A stretch of 64,000 nt of DNA from an uncultured Lachnospiraceae bacterium (lineage in GTDB: Bacteria > Bacillota > Clostridia > Lachnospirales > Lachnospiraceae), in NCBI GenBank assembly GCA_947650155.1, contig CANSUS010000001.1, forward strand, positions 1-64,000, in the 5' to 3' direction. Below are positions 9,045-17,540 of the stretch, in pieces. The notes under the pieces are model-generated. The model worked only from the letters and a program-made list of their open reading frames with translations, made no database searches and was not told the origin of the DNA. How positions within the stretch are numbered: the first letter of the stretch is position 1; every line of letters starts with the position of its first letter. The translations under genes were made by a program, and so were the position numbers.

Positions 9045-10133
9045 TTATGCTTTCTTTGTAATATATCCCTGTGCTTTTAATAATTCTGCACAGAGAACCG
9101 CACCACCGGCTGCACCGCGCACTGTATTATGAGAAAGTCCTACAAATTTAAAATCATAAACGGTATCTTCTCTTAAACGCCCTACGCTGATTCCCATACC
9201 GTTTTCATATTCCACATCCAAAGCGACCTGAGGACGGTTCTCTTCTTCCAGATACTGAATAAACCGCTTAGGCGCATTCGGAAGCTGCAGTGTTTGAGGA
9301 ACGCCTTTGAAAGCACGGAGTTTCTCGATTAACTGTTCTTTTGTCGGCTTTTTTGCAAACTTTACAAATACAGCAGCCGTATGTCCGTTTAATACAGGAA
9401 CTCTGATACACTGGCAGGTAATGACCGGAGAAACCGCAGGCACGATCACGCCGTCTTTTATTTCACCCCAGATACGAAGCGGTTCTTTTTCACTTTTTTC
9501 TTCTTCTCCGCCAATATAAGGAATAATATTTCCTTCCATTTCCGGCCAGTCTTTAAAAGTTTTTCCGGCGCCGGAAATTGCCTGATAAGTAGTAGCGACT
9601 ACTTCTGTGGGTTCATATTCTTTCCATGCTGTAAGGACGGGGGCGTAACTTTGGATAGAACAATTAGGCTTTACTGCTACAAAACCTCTCTGTGTTCCTA
9701 ATCTCTTTTTCTGAAAATCTATGACCTTCATATGCTCAGGATTAATCTCCGGCACTACCATAGGTACGTCCGGAGTCCATCTGTGGGCGCTGTTATTGGA
9801 AACGACCGGTGTTTCGGTCTTTGCATAATCTTCTTCAATTTTCTTGATTTCTTCTTTGGTCATATCCACTGCGCTGAATACGAAATCAACCTGTGAAGCG
9901 ACTTTCTCCACTTCATTTACATTCATGACAACGATTTTCTTTACTGCCTCCGGCATTGGGGTCGTCATTTTCCACCTGTCTCCTACCGCTTCTTCATAGG
10001 TTCTGCCCGCGGAACGGGGACTTGCTGCGATTGTGGTTACTTCAAACCAGGGATGGTTTTCCAAAAGAGAAATAAATCTCTGCCCTACCATACCTGTACC
10101 GCCAAGAATACCAACTTTTAATTTTTCACTCAT
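9045..10133 (-). CDS. asd: Aspartate-semialdehyde dehydrogenase
   Basis: This 362-residue NADP-dependent enzyme reduces aspartyl-4-phosphate to aspartate semialdehyde, the branch point to lysine/diaminopimelate, threonine and methionine. The nucleotide motif GGTGMVGQ is at 11-18 and the catalytic cysteine in KPNCSIQSY is C158. The sequence resembles the archaeal/fungal subtype (SNNSAHR, AISGAGKTFKDWPEMEGN) more than the E. coli subtype. Its ATG overlaps the argH stop codon as ATGA, and its GGAGGATTAAT site lies inside argH, so translation is probably coupled. Confidence 0.93.
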   Translation of the reverse strand: MSEKLKVGILGGTGMVGQRFISLLENHPWFEVTTIAASPRSAGRTYEEAVGDRWKMTTPMPEAVKKIVVMNVNEVEKVASQVDFVFSAVDMTKEEIKKIEEDYAKTETPVVSNNSAHRWTPDVPMVVPEINPEHMKVIDFQKKRLGTQRGFVAVKPNCSIQSYAPVLTAWKEYEPTEVVATTYQAISGAGKTFKDWPEMEGNIIPYIGGEEEKSEKEPLRIWGEIKDGVIVPAVSPVITCQCIRVPVLNGHTAAVFVKFAKKPTKEQLIEKLRAFKGVPQTLQLPNAPKRFIQYLEEENRPQVALDVEYENGMGISVGRLREDTVYDFKFVGLSHNTVRGAAGGAVLCAELLKAQGYITKKA

Positions 10134-11575
10134 ATTAATCCTCCATTTTTGTCATACTTTTGCCAGTCATCTGTCAGATATAGACCAATGTTTTGCCAGT
10201 CATCTGCCAGATATTCTTTTTCCAGACCAATGACTTCTTTCATAATTTCAGGACCCGGTGCGCCAAGCGTAAGTCTTTTTTCCACACAGGTCTTTAAACT
10301 GACTGCATCATAGAAATCCGCATCAAATACCGGACTGATTTCTTTTAGTTCATTCAGCGTCAGTTTTTCTATGCTGGTCTGTTTGTCAATGCAGTATAAA
10401 ACCAGTTTTCCTATTATACCATGCGCATCTCTGAAAGGAACGCCTTTGTTTACAAGGTAATCGGCAGCATCCGTAGCATTGGTAAAACCGTTCATCGCAC
10501 TTTGAGCCATAATTTCCTTATGAAATTTCATGGTATTTAACATTCCGGTAAAAAGAGCAAGACATCCTTTTACCGTATCAATGGCATCAAAAGTAAGTTC
10601 TTTGTCTTCCTGCATATCTTTATTATAAGCAAGAGGGATGCCTTTCATCGTTGTAAGCAGAGAAATAAGGGCGCCATATACCCTTCCGGTTTTGCCTCTG
10701 ATCAGTTCCGCTATGTCAGGGTTCTTTTTCTGAGGCATAATGCTGCTTCCCGTGGAGTAAGTATCATCGATCTCCACAAACTGGTATTCATTGGAGTTCC
10801 ATAGGATAATCTCTTCGCAGAAGCGGCTTAAATGCATCATGATTGTGGACAGCGCCGATAAAAATTCTATCAGATAATCTCTGTCAGAAACAGAATCCAT
10901 ACTGTTTAAGGTAGGGGCTTCAAAACCAAGCAGGGAAGCTGAATAATGCCTGTCAAGGGGATAGGTCGTACCTGCCAGCGCACCTGCCCCTAACGGACAA
11001 TAATTCATACGGGCATAAATGTCCTTTAAGCGTCCTCTGTCTCTTTTAAACATTTCAAAATAGGCGCCCAGATGATGTGCAAGCGTAACCGGCTGTGCTT
11101 TTTGTAAATGAGTAAATCCGGGCATATAAGTTTCCAGATTCGATTCCATTATAGAAAGTAAATCGGTTAAAAGTTCTTTTAACAGCAGATCGGTTTTCAA
11201 AACTTCTTCTCTTGTATAAAGGCGCATGTCCAGCGCAACCTGATCATTCCGGCTTCTGCCTGTATGTAATTTTTTCCCGGCTTCACCGATGCGCCTGATC
11301 AGGTTTGCCTCGACAAAACTATGGATATCTTCATACTCTTCCGTAATTTCAAGTTTTCCGCTTTCCACGTCTTCTCTGATAGAGGCAAGTCCTTTGATAA
11401 TAGCGTCTTTTTCCTCTATCGTAAGAATGTCCTGCCTGGCCAGCATGACCACATGGGCTATGCTGCCTTCTATATCCTGTTTAAACAATTTTTTATCAAA
11501 AGAAATAGAAGCATTAAAGCGATATACAAGCCGGTCTGTTTCTTTTGTAAATCGTCCTCCCCAAAGCTGTGCCAT
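10130..11575 (-). CDS. argH: Argininosuccinate lyase
   Basis: This is the last enzyme of arginine synthesis, splitting argininosuccinate into arginine and fumarate. The family signature GSSIMPQKKNPD is at about residues 276-287 and HTGRSRNDQ at 104-112, counting from the chosen start. That start (11575) has GGAGGGAATT upstream and begins MAQLWGGRF as in the family. A promoter at 11620-11648 rules out the longer frame. The protein has about 481 residues, some 20 more than usual, because of a C-terminal tail in which an 11-residue unit is repeated (YLADDWQNIGL, YLTDDWQKYDK). It forms an operon with asd. Confidence 0.93.
   Translation of the reverse strand: MAQLWGGRFTKETDRLVYRFNASISFDKKLFKQDIEGSIAHVVMLARQDILTIEEKDAIIKGLASIREDVESGKLEITEEYEDIHSFVEANLIRRIGEAGKKLHTGRSRNDQVALDMRLYTREEVLKTDLLLKELLTDLLSIMESNLETYMPGFTHLQKAQPVTLAHHLGAYFEMFKRDRGRLKDIYARMNYCPLGAGALAGTTYPLDRHYSASLLGFEAPTLNSMDSVSDRDYLIEFLSALSTIMMHLSRFCEEIILWNSNEYQFVEIDDTYSTGSSIMPQKKNPDIAELIRGKTGRVYGALISLLTTMKGIPLAYNKDMQEDKELTFDAIDTVKGCLALFTGMLNTMKFHKEIMAQSAMNGFTNATDAADYLVNKGVPFRDAHGIIGKLVLYCIDKQTSIEKLTLNELKEISPVFDADFYDAVSLKTCVEKRLTLGAPGPEIMKEVIGLEKEYLADDWQNIGLYLTDDWQKYDKNGGLI
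10158..10214. repeat. 33-bp-period tandem duplication in the argH 3' end
   Basis: TTTTGCCAGTCATCTG plus the following eight bases occurs at 10158-10181 and, with one change, at 10191-10214. AGACCAATG also follows each copy. The period is 33 bases, so the frame is kept and 11 residues are added to ArgH. Confidence 0.8.
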
Positions 11576-11619
11576 AATTCCCTCCATTTTGAAGTCCGTC
11601 AAAATAAAATCTAAATTTG

Positions 11620-11648
11620 ATATTAACATATTTCCCTGTGTATTTCAA
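11620..11648 (-). promoter_or_regulatory. Promoter of argH-asd
   Basis: On the minus strand TTGAAA and TAATAT are separated by 17 bases. The predicted transcript start lies about 40 bases before the argH ATG at 11575. No obvious leader structure or ArgR box was seen. Confidence 0.65.
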
Positions 11649-11764
11649 CTTACCATCTGGAAATTTCTTTATTTCAGGCATTATTTTACAAAATAAGTCG
11701 CTCTTCCCGTTTTTTTGCATATATTACTCTATATTAATATCGAAATAAAATGGAAAGGACAACT

Positions 11765-12550
11765 ATGGGTGACTTTGTATCAAAAACTCCTATCCTCGAA
11801 CTGAAAAATATCAGTTATTCTTATCATAGCTTACAGGGTGAGACACTTGCCCTGTCAGATGTATCTTTTCAGGTAAACGAGGGTGAATTTATTGCCATTG
11901 TAGGCCCGAGCGGCTGTGGAAAATCAACGCTGCTCTCTATTATTGCCTGTCTGCTCGAGCCTGAAAACGGAACGATACAATTCCAAAATCCCGACGGTTC
12001 CATCCACTATCCGCATATCGGCTATATGCTGCAAAGAGATTATCTTTTTGAATGGCGGACGGTCTATGAAAATGTCACTCTCGGATTGGAACTGAACAGA
12101 AAAAAAACAAAGGAAAATCTGAATTTTGTAGATACACTTTTAAAAGAATATGATCTATATGATTTTAAAGATAAAAAACCGAGCGAATTGTCCGGCGGAA
12201 TGCGGCAGCGCGCCGCACTCATACGCACACTTGCCCTGAAACCGCAGATTCTCCTTTTGGATGAACCGTTTTCAGCATTAGATTACCAGACACGCCTGCA
12301 GGTCTCAGGAGATATCGGAAATCTGATTCACAGATCGAAAAAAACAGCAATACTGGTAACCCATGATCTGTCAGAGGCAATCTCCCTTGCAGACAGAGTT
12401 CTGATTTTATCCGGGCGGCCTGCGCACATTAAGCGGGATCTTACCATTCATCTCACAAAATCATCAGATTCTCTGATTGCGTCCAGAAATGCGCCGGAAT
12501 TTGGTTCATATTTTAATCTTTTATGGGAGGAACTTGGAAATGAAAAATAA
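11765..12550 (+). CDS. ABC transporter ATP-binding protein, nitrate/sulfonate/taurine (SsuB-like) type
   Basis: This ATPase powers import with the adjacent permease. It has Walker A GPSGCGKST, a Q-loop near the GYMLQRDYLFEW stretch, the signature LSGGMRQRAAL, and Walker B ILLLDEPFSALD. The frame opens at 11750, but AAGGA at a good distance favours the ATG at 11765. The family covers sulfonates, nitrate, aliphatic sulfonates and pyrimidine thiamin precursors, so the substrate cannot be read from this subunit. The 3' end overlaps the permease gene by 11 bases. No periplasmic-type binding protein gene is beside it. Confidence 0.88.
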   Translation: MGDFVSKTPILELKNISYSYHSLQGETLALSDVSFQVNEGEFIAIVGPSGCGKSTLLSIIACLLEPENGTIQFQNPDGSIHYPHIGYMLQRDYLFEWRTVYENVTLGLELNRKKTKENLNFVDTLLKEYDLYDFKDKKPSELSGGMRQRAALIRTLALKPQILLLDEPFSALDYQTRLQVSGDIGNLIHRSKKTAILVTHDLSEAISLADRVLILSGRPAHIKRDLTIHLTKSSDSLIASRNAPEFGSYFNLLWEELGNEK

Positions 12551-13349
12551 AAATACAGCAGAAATGACGGCACAGGAATTGTATATAAAAGAACAGAGAA
12601 TCCACAAACGGACAGTTTCCCTCTCCCGCTTTTTTATCTTTGTTGTGTTTTTGATCGTGTGGGAAACCGCCTCTGATCTTGGATGGATTGACAGCTTTTT
12701 TTTCAGCAGTCCTTCCCGCGTCATAATCTGTGCTTATCAAATGCTTTTAGACGGTTCGCTGCCGGTACACATCGGCATTACGCTGTTAGAAACGCTGCTA
12801 AGCTTTTTTCTTGTGTTTGTTCTTGGCATTTCACTGGCACTGCTTCTTTGGTCCTCCGATAAGCTTTCGGAAATATTAGAACCGTATCTTGTGGTGTTAA
12901 ACAGTCTGCCTAAGTCGGCGCTGGCGCCGCTTTTGATCGTATGGCTGGGTACGGGAATGAAAACGATTATAGTGGCCGGAATATCGGTTGCCATATTTGG
13001 TTCTGTCATCAGCCTTTATACGGGTTTTCATGAAGTGGATAAGAACAAACTGATCTTGATCAGAACGCTGGGCGGTACAAAAAAAGACTGCCTGACCAAG
13101 GTTGTCCTGCCAAGCAGCATTCCTACGATTATCAGTACGATCAAGGTGAATATAGGGCTTGCGCTTGTCGGCGTAATTATCGGAGAATTTCTGGCGGCAA
13201 GACGGGGACTTGGCTATCTTATTATTTATGGTTCTCAGGTATTTCAACTGCATATGGTTATTATGAGCATTATTCTTTTATGTATCATAGCCCTTGCGCT
13301 TTACCAGGGAATTCAGGTGTTGGAAAAAATATATAAACGCCATATTTGA
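12540..13349 (+). CDS. ABC transporter permease, SsuC/TauC-like
   Basis: This integral membrane subunit has about 269 residues and some six hydrophobic segments. The coupling motif region reads IRTLGGTKKDCLTKVVLPSSIP, matching the EAA loop of this importer family. The ATG at 12540 has GGGAGGAACTTGGAA upstream and overlaps the ATPase stop region, a coupled arrangement. Together with the ATPase it makes an importer core. The binding protein must be encoded elsewhere, or the pair uses another partner. Confidence 0.88.
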   Translation: MKNKNTAEMTAQELYIKEQRIHKRTVSLSRFFIFVVFLIVWETASDLGWIDSFFFSSPSRVIICAYQMLLDGSLPVHIGITLLETLLSFFLVFVLGISLALLLWSSDKLSEILEPYLVVLNSLPKSALAPLLIVWLGTGMKTIIVAGISVAIFGSVISLYTGFHEVDKNKLILIRTLGGTKKDCLTKVVLPSSIPTIISTIKVNIGLALVGVIIGEFLAARRGLGYLIIYGSQVFQLHMVIMSIILLCIIALALYQGIQVLEKIYKRHI

Positions 13350-13370
13350 AATTTGGCATAACATATAAAA

Positions 13371-13407
13371 GGAGCCGTAACACGAAAGAAATCCGCGTAA
13401 CGGCTCC
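13371..13407. terminator. Bidirectional stem-loop between convergent genes
   Basis: GGAGCCGT (13371-13378) pairs with ACGGCTCC (13400-13407). It lies between the plus-strand permease and the minus-strand ACT gene, which converge here. There is no clear T-run, so its strength is uncertain. Confidence 0.5.
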
Positions 13408-13430
13408 GGCATAATGACTGCGTTGAAATT

Positions 13431-13871
13431 TTAGTGGAGACCCAGATCTTCTCCTGTTATTGTGCTGATTCCGTTTTTTTCGAGAACTGCAGTCAATCCT
13501 TCTGTGTCCGTGACACGAAAGATCATACATGCCTGCCCGTCTTTCTGCCCGAAAACGGAGTACATATATTCTACGTCGATTTCAGCACGTGAAATGATGC
13601 CAAGCACATTGCTGAGACCTCCGGGCGTGTCAGAAACCGCCACACCTACTACGGGTGTCATGGTCAGAATAAAGCCCTGCTCTAAAAGAATGGAGGAAGC
13701 TTTTGATGCATCATCCACAATCAGCCGCAGAACGCCGTAATCGGCTGTCTCTGCAATATTGATTGCCCGCATATTTACCTGATTCTCGGAAAGAATACCG
13801 GTAATGTCTGCAAGCTGTCCCGCTTTATTTTCTAAAAATACAGAAATCTGAGGTATTGTCATATTGATCAC
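13431..13871 (-). CDS. Tandem ACT-domain amino-acid-binding protein
   Basis: This protein of about 146 residues contains two ACT domains, one from residue 5 (IPQISVFLENKAGQLADITG) and one from about 73 (VVGVAVSDTPGGLSNVLGII). ACT domains bind amino acids and usually act as sensors. Proteins of this form often accompany paaK and iorAB in anaerobes. The start is ambiguous: GTG at 13871 lies 4 bases after AAGGAG, and ATG at 13862 lies 13 bases after it. It is the last gene of a seven-gene operon, 12 bases after paaK, and may sense an aromatic amino acid or its product. Confidence 0.85.
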   Translation of the reverse strand: MINMTIPQISVFLENKAGQLADITGILSENQVNMRAINIAETADYGVLRLIVDDASKASSILLEQGFILTMTPVVGVAVSDTPGGLSNVLGIISRAEIDVEYMYSVFGQKDGQACMIFRVTDTEGLTAVLEKNGISTITGEDLGLH

Positions 13872-13883
13872 TGTGCTCCTTTC

Positions 13884-15182
13884 TTAAATTTTTCGTTTAT
13901 CGATCACACGAACTGCCTTGCCTTCACTTCTTGTAATGGATTTTGGCGCTACCAGACGCACTTTGGCGTAAATGCCAAGCATCGCCTTAAGGGCGGATAC
14001 CAGTCCTTTTTCCATTTCTGTAATCTTACCCAGATTATCAGAGAAGTTTTCAGGAGTCATTTCTACCATAACTTCGATCGTATCAGAATGATTGACACGG
14101 TCTACGATGATCTGATAATTTGCAGGATATCCCTGTTCTAAAAGTACTGTTTCAATCTGGGACGGGAATACGTTAACCCCCTTAACAATAAGCATATCGT
14201 CACTTCTGCCCATAGGCTTGCTCATTTTGACATGAGTACGCCCGCAGGAACACTTTTCTCTGGTAAGCACACAGATATCTCTGGTGCGGTAACGCAGAAG
14301 CGGAAAGGCTTCCTTGGTAATGGCTGTAAACACCAATTCGCCTTTACTTCCTTCGGGGAGAACTTCCTCCGTGTTCGGATCGATAATCTCAGCGATAAAG
14401 TGATCCTCATTGATGTGCATTCCGGTCTGTGCACTGCATTCAAAGGCAACGCCGGGACCACTGGTTTCCGTAAGCCCATAGATATCGTAAGCCTTGATTC
14501 CCAGCTTATTTTGAATATCCTGGCGCATCTCTTCGCTCCAGGCTTCCGCGCCAAAGATGCCGGCTTTCAGCTTGATTTTATCCTGCAGGCCCCTTTCCTG
14601 AATGCTTTCTGCCAAAAATGCGGCATAGGATGGCGTGCAGCAAAGGATGCTGGCATTTAAATCCATCATAAACTGCAATTGACGGTCTGTATTGCCTGAT
14701 GACATGGGAAGGGTCAGACATCCCACTTTATGGCTGCCTCCGTGAAGTCCGGGACCGCCGGTAAAAAGACCATAACCATAGCAGACCTGACAGACATCTT
14801 CTTTTGTGCCGCCTGCGGCTGTAATGGCACGGGCACAGCAGTCTTCCCATAAATCCACGTCATGCTGTGTGTAAAATGCCACAACCCTGCGGCCTGTAGT
14901 GCCCGATGTGGACTGAATACGCACACAATCCGCAAGCGGTTTTGCCAACAGACCATAAGGATATGCTTCCCGCAGATCTTCTTTTGTCAGAAAAGGCAGT
15001 TTGTGAAGATCCTCCACACTCTGAACTTCTTCGGGAGTCACTCCTTTCGCTTCCATCTTAGCGCGATAGTAAGGTACATTGTCCCAGACATGACGAACCT
15101 GCTTTTTCAGCCGTTCATTCTGCCATGCAAGAATCTGTTCCCTGTCAGCCGTCTCAATTTCTTTTTGATAATACCGTTCCAT
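13884..15182 (-). CDS. paaK: Phenylacetate--CoA ligase (AMP-forming)
   Basis: This enzyme of about 432 residues activates phenylacetate-type acids to CoA thioesters, or runs in reverse to conserve energy. The AMP-binding motif is STSGTTGRRVV. YGLTETSGPG and the C-terminal KGVNVFPSQIE lysine region follow. The GGAGGATAGAAT site sets the ATG at 15182; the frame upstream to 15221 overlaps iorB. Next to iorAB, the known link is that arylpyruvates become arylacetyl-CoA and the CoA bond is then exchanged. The exact acid (phenylacetate, hydroxyphenylacetate, indoleacetate) is not shown by the sequence. Confidence 0.9.
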   Translation of the reverse strand: MERYYQKEIETADREQILAWQNERLKKQVRHVWDNVPYYRAKMEAKGVTPEEVQSVEDLHKLPFLTKEDLREAYPYGLLAKPLADCVRIQSTSGTTGRRVVAFYTQHDVDLWEDCCARAITAAGGTKEDVCQVCYGYGLFTGGPGLHGGSHKVGCLTLPMSSGNTDRQLQFMMDLNASILCCTPSYAAFLAESIQERGLQDKIKLKAGIFGAEAWSEEMRQDIQNKLGIKAYDIYGLTETSGPGVAFECSAQTGMHINEDHFIAEIIDPNTEEVLPEGSKGELVFTAITKEAFPLLRYRTRDICVLTREKCSCGRTHVKMSKPMGRSDDMLIVKGVNVFPSQIETVLLEQGYPANYQIIVDRVNHSDTIEVMVEMTPENFSDNLGKITEMEKGLVSALKAMLGIYAKVRLVAPKSITRSEGKAVRVIDKRKI

Positions 15183-15198
15183 ATATTCTATCCTCCAT

Positions 15199-15774
15199 TT
15201 ACGCACTCTGCCCCAGATCAAAGGCTTTTTTGTTTAATTCCAGAAATTTAGGCGGTACGCTGTGTTCAATTGCATCCATCCACTCTTCTTTTGTAAAGTC
15301 AAAATGCTTGGCAAGTCTGCCCATAAGTACCAGATTTACAGCTTTGCTGCTTCCTGCTTTTTCTGCCAGCGCCAGCGCATCAAGCGCATCTACATGGATT
15401 CCCAGTGCGCCAAGTTTTTCTACCAGGTTTTCAGGATAAGATGCTGTACCGGCAATTACCGGCATGGGATTAATCTGCTGACTGTTGACAATAATCCTGC
15501 CGTCCGGCTTTAAATATTCCGTATAGCGGGCTGCTTCCAGAAGTTCAAAAGAAAGAATACAGTCTGCCTGCCCCTTGTCAATAATGGGGGAATATACCCT
15601 GTCTCCCCAACGAACATATGTAACAACACTTCCGCCCCGCTGGCTCATGCCGTGTACCTCGCTGACTTTGACATCATATCCTCTGCTAAGGAGGAGACGT
15701 CCCAGAAGTTTACTTGCGAGCAGGGTTCCCTGTCCGCCCACGCCCACGATCATAATACTTTTCGTTTCCATCAT
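15199..15774 (-). CDS. iorB: Indolepyruvate:ferredoxin oxidoreductase, beta subunit
   Basis: This is the 191-residue gamma-type domain of a 2-oxoacid:ferredoxin oxidoreductase. GVGGQGTLLASKLLG near the start and VSEVHGMSQRGGSV are typical of this subunit. With IorA it converts arylpyruvates plus CoA to aryl-acetyl-CoA, CO2 and reduced ferredoxin. The start overlaps the iorA stop as ATGA, with GGAGGAACGGACAA as the ribosome binding site. It is cytoplasmic and oxygen-sensitive by family. Confidence 0.92.
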   Translation of the reverse strand: MMETKSIMIVGVGGQGTLLASKLLGRLLLSRGYDVKVSEVHGMSQRGGSVVTYVRWGDRVYSPIIDKGQADCILSFELLEAARYTEYLKPDGRIIVNSQQINPMPVIAGTASYPENLVEKLGALGIHVDALDALALAEKAGSSKAVNLVLMGRLAKHFDFTKEEWMDAIEHSVPPKFLELNKKAFDLGQSA

Positions 15775-17525
15775 TTGTCCGTTCCTCCTTTATTTACTGC
15801 ACCGAGTGCGTCAAATTTACAGAGCTGTTCACAGACTCCACAGCCTACGCAAAGCGTCGCATCGATTTTTGCTTTGCCGTCTGCCATGCTGATGGCCGGA
15901 CAGCCTATACTCATGCATGCCTTACATCCCTTACATTTTTCAGGATCGGAACAAATTGGTCCCGGGTGTTTCACATACTTTAACAGCGCGCAGGGACGTC
16001 GGGAAATGATTACGGAAGGTTCTTTTGCCGCAAGTTCTTCCTTTATCACTGACTGGCAGGTTTCCATATCATAGGGATCCACTACGCGCACCCGTTTGAT
16101 TCCGACAGCGTGGCACAGGCTTTCCAGATCGATCTTCGTACAGGGATCTCCTTTCAGATTATAACCTGTGGTAGGATTTTGCTGATGGCCGGTCATACCT
16201 GTGATGGAGTTATCCAGTATGATTACAGTGGAGTTTGACTCGTTATAAGCAATATTGATCAGACCTGTCACGCCGGAGTGAATGAAGGTGGAATCGCCAA
16301 TGACTGCCACCGTTTTTCCGGCGGTTTCTTCACCGCCTGCCTTGACAAAACCGTGAAGACCTGAAACGGAAGCGCCCATACATACAGTAGTATCGATGGC
16401 GCTAAGCGGGGGCACTGCTCCCAATGTATAGCATCCAATATCTCCAAGTACGGTAAGATTTAGCTTTTTCAAAACGTAAAAAATGCTTCGATGTGGGCAG
16501 CCTGCACACATTACCGGAGGCCTTGCGGGAATATCTTCCTTTATAGTTACGCCTGCCGGCGCTTTTTTTCCAAGCTTTTCTTTCACCGTATTCTGACTCA
16601 GTTCACCAATATTGGAAAATAGGTCTTTACCGGATACGGAAAGTCCCAGGTTTTTACAATGTGTTTCAATAAAACCGTCTAATTCTTCCACCACGATGAG
16701 TTTGTCAACACCGGCTGCAAAGTCTTTTATTTTCTGCTCCGGCATAGGCCAGATCATCCCCAGCTTGAATACGGGATAAGTATCGCCGAAGGCTTCTTTC
16801 ACATACTGATAACAGGTGGAAGAAGTAAGGATGCCGAAGGATCTGTCACTGCCCTCTTCGATCCGGTTGACAGGCGCTGTCTCCGCCCAGTCTGTCAGTG
16901 CTTTTGTACGTGCTTCCACTTCTGGATGGCGTTTCTTTGCATAAGCAGGCATCATAATATATTTTGCAGGGTTTTTCTCATATTTCTTCTGTTCCGGAAG
17001 CATACGTTCGTCCGTTTCCACCACACTCTGGGAATGACTGACACGGGTACACATTTTAATCAAAACTGTCGTATCGTACTTTTCGGAAAGTTCATAGGCA
17101 AGCTTTACAAAGGCAAGCGCTTCAGCGGAATCAGCAGGTTCCAGCATGGGAAGTTTTGCCGCCCGTGCATAGTGGCGGGAATCCTGTTCATTCTGTGAAC
17201 TGTGCATGCCCGCATCATCGGCAACACAGATCACAAGTCCTGCATTTACGCCGGTATAAGATATGGTAAAAAGCGGGTCTGCCGCCACATTTAAGCCAAC
17301 ATGTTTCATGGCGCAGAAACTTCTTTTTCCTGTCAGTGAAGCGCCAAATGCCGCCTCAAGAGCCACTTTTTCATTGGGTGCCCACTCTGCGTACAGTTCT
17401 TCATATTTTGCGGCACATTCGGTAATTTCCGTACTGGGTGTGCCGGGATAACTGGATACAAAGCAGCAGCCTGCCTCATAAAGACCTCTGGCAACCGCTT
17501 CGTTGCCAAGCATCAGTGTTTTCAT
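15771..17525 (-). CDS. iorA: Indolepyruvate:ferredoxin oxidoreductase, alpha subunit
   Basis: This 584-residue protein binds thiamine diphosphate and Fe-S clusters. The N-terminal domain begins with LMLGNEAVARGLYEAG and SSYPGTPSTEI. The ThDP-binding region contains GDSTFIHSGVTGL and ILDNSITGMTG. CAGCPHRS lies in the middle. Two ferredoxin-type 4Fe-4S motifs are near the C-terminus (CKGCKACMSIGCP and CVGCGVCEQLC). It oxidises aromatic 2-oxo acids from aromatic amino acid transamination. AAGGAGGAAAATACGAT precedes the ATG. It lies 15 bases after the symporter gene in the same operon. Confidence 0.93.
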   Translation of the reverse strand: MKTLMLGNEAVARGLYEAGCCFVSSYPGTPSTEITECAAKYEELYAEWAPNEKVALEAAFGASLTGKRSFCAMKHVGLNVAADPLFTISYTGVNAGLVICVADDAGMHSSQNEQDSRHYARAAKLPMLEPADSAEALAFVKLAYELSEKYDTTVLIKMCTRVSHSQSVVETDERMLPEQKKYEKNPAKYIMMPAYAKKRHPEVEARTKALTDWAETAPVNRIEEGSDRSFGILTSSTCYQYVKEAFGDTYPVFKLGMIWPMPEQKIKDFAAGVDKLIVVEELDGFIETHCKNLGLSVSGKDLFSNIGELSQNTVKEKLGKKAPAGVTIKEDIPARPPVMCAGCPHRSIFYVLKKLNLTVLGDIGCYTLGAVPPLSAIDTTVCMGASVSGLHGFVKAGGEETAGKTVAVIGDSTFIHSGVTGLINIAYNESNSTVIILDNSITGMTGHQQNPTTGYNLKGDPCTKIDLESLCHAVGIKRVRVVDPYDMETCQSVIKEELAAKEPSVIISRRPCALLKYVKHPGPICSDPEKCKGCKACMSIGCPAISMADGKAKIDATLCVGCGVCEQLCKFDALGAVNKGGTDK

Positions 17526-17540
17526 ATCGTATTTTCCTCC

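Noticed and set aside
12513-13253. Minus-strand frames opposite the ABC permease
   Set aside because: They have basic, low-complexity translations and no family features, and overlap a conserved membrane protein.
15652-16074. Plus-strand frames opposite iorA/iorB and similar long frames opposite other enzymes
   Set aside because: These are shadow frames of clear conserved genes with no ribosome binding sites.
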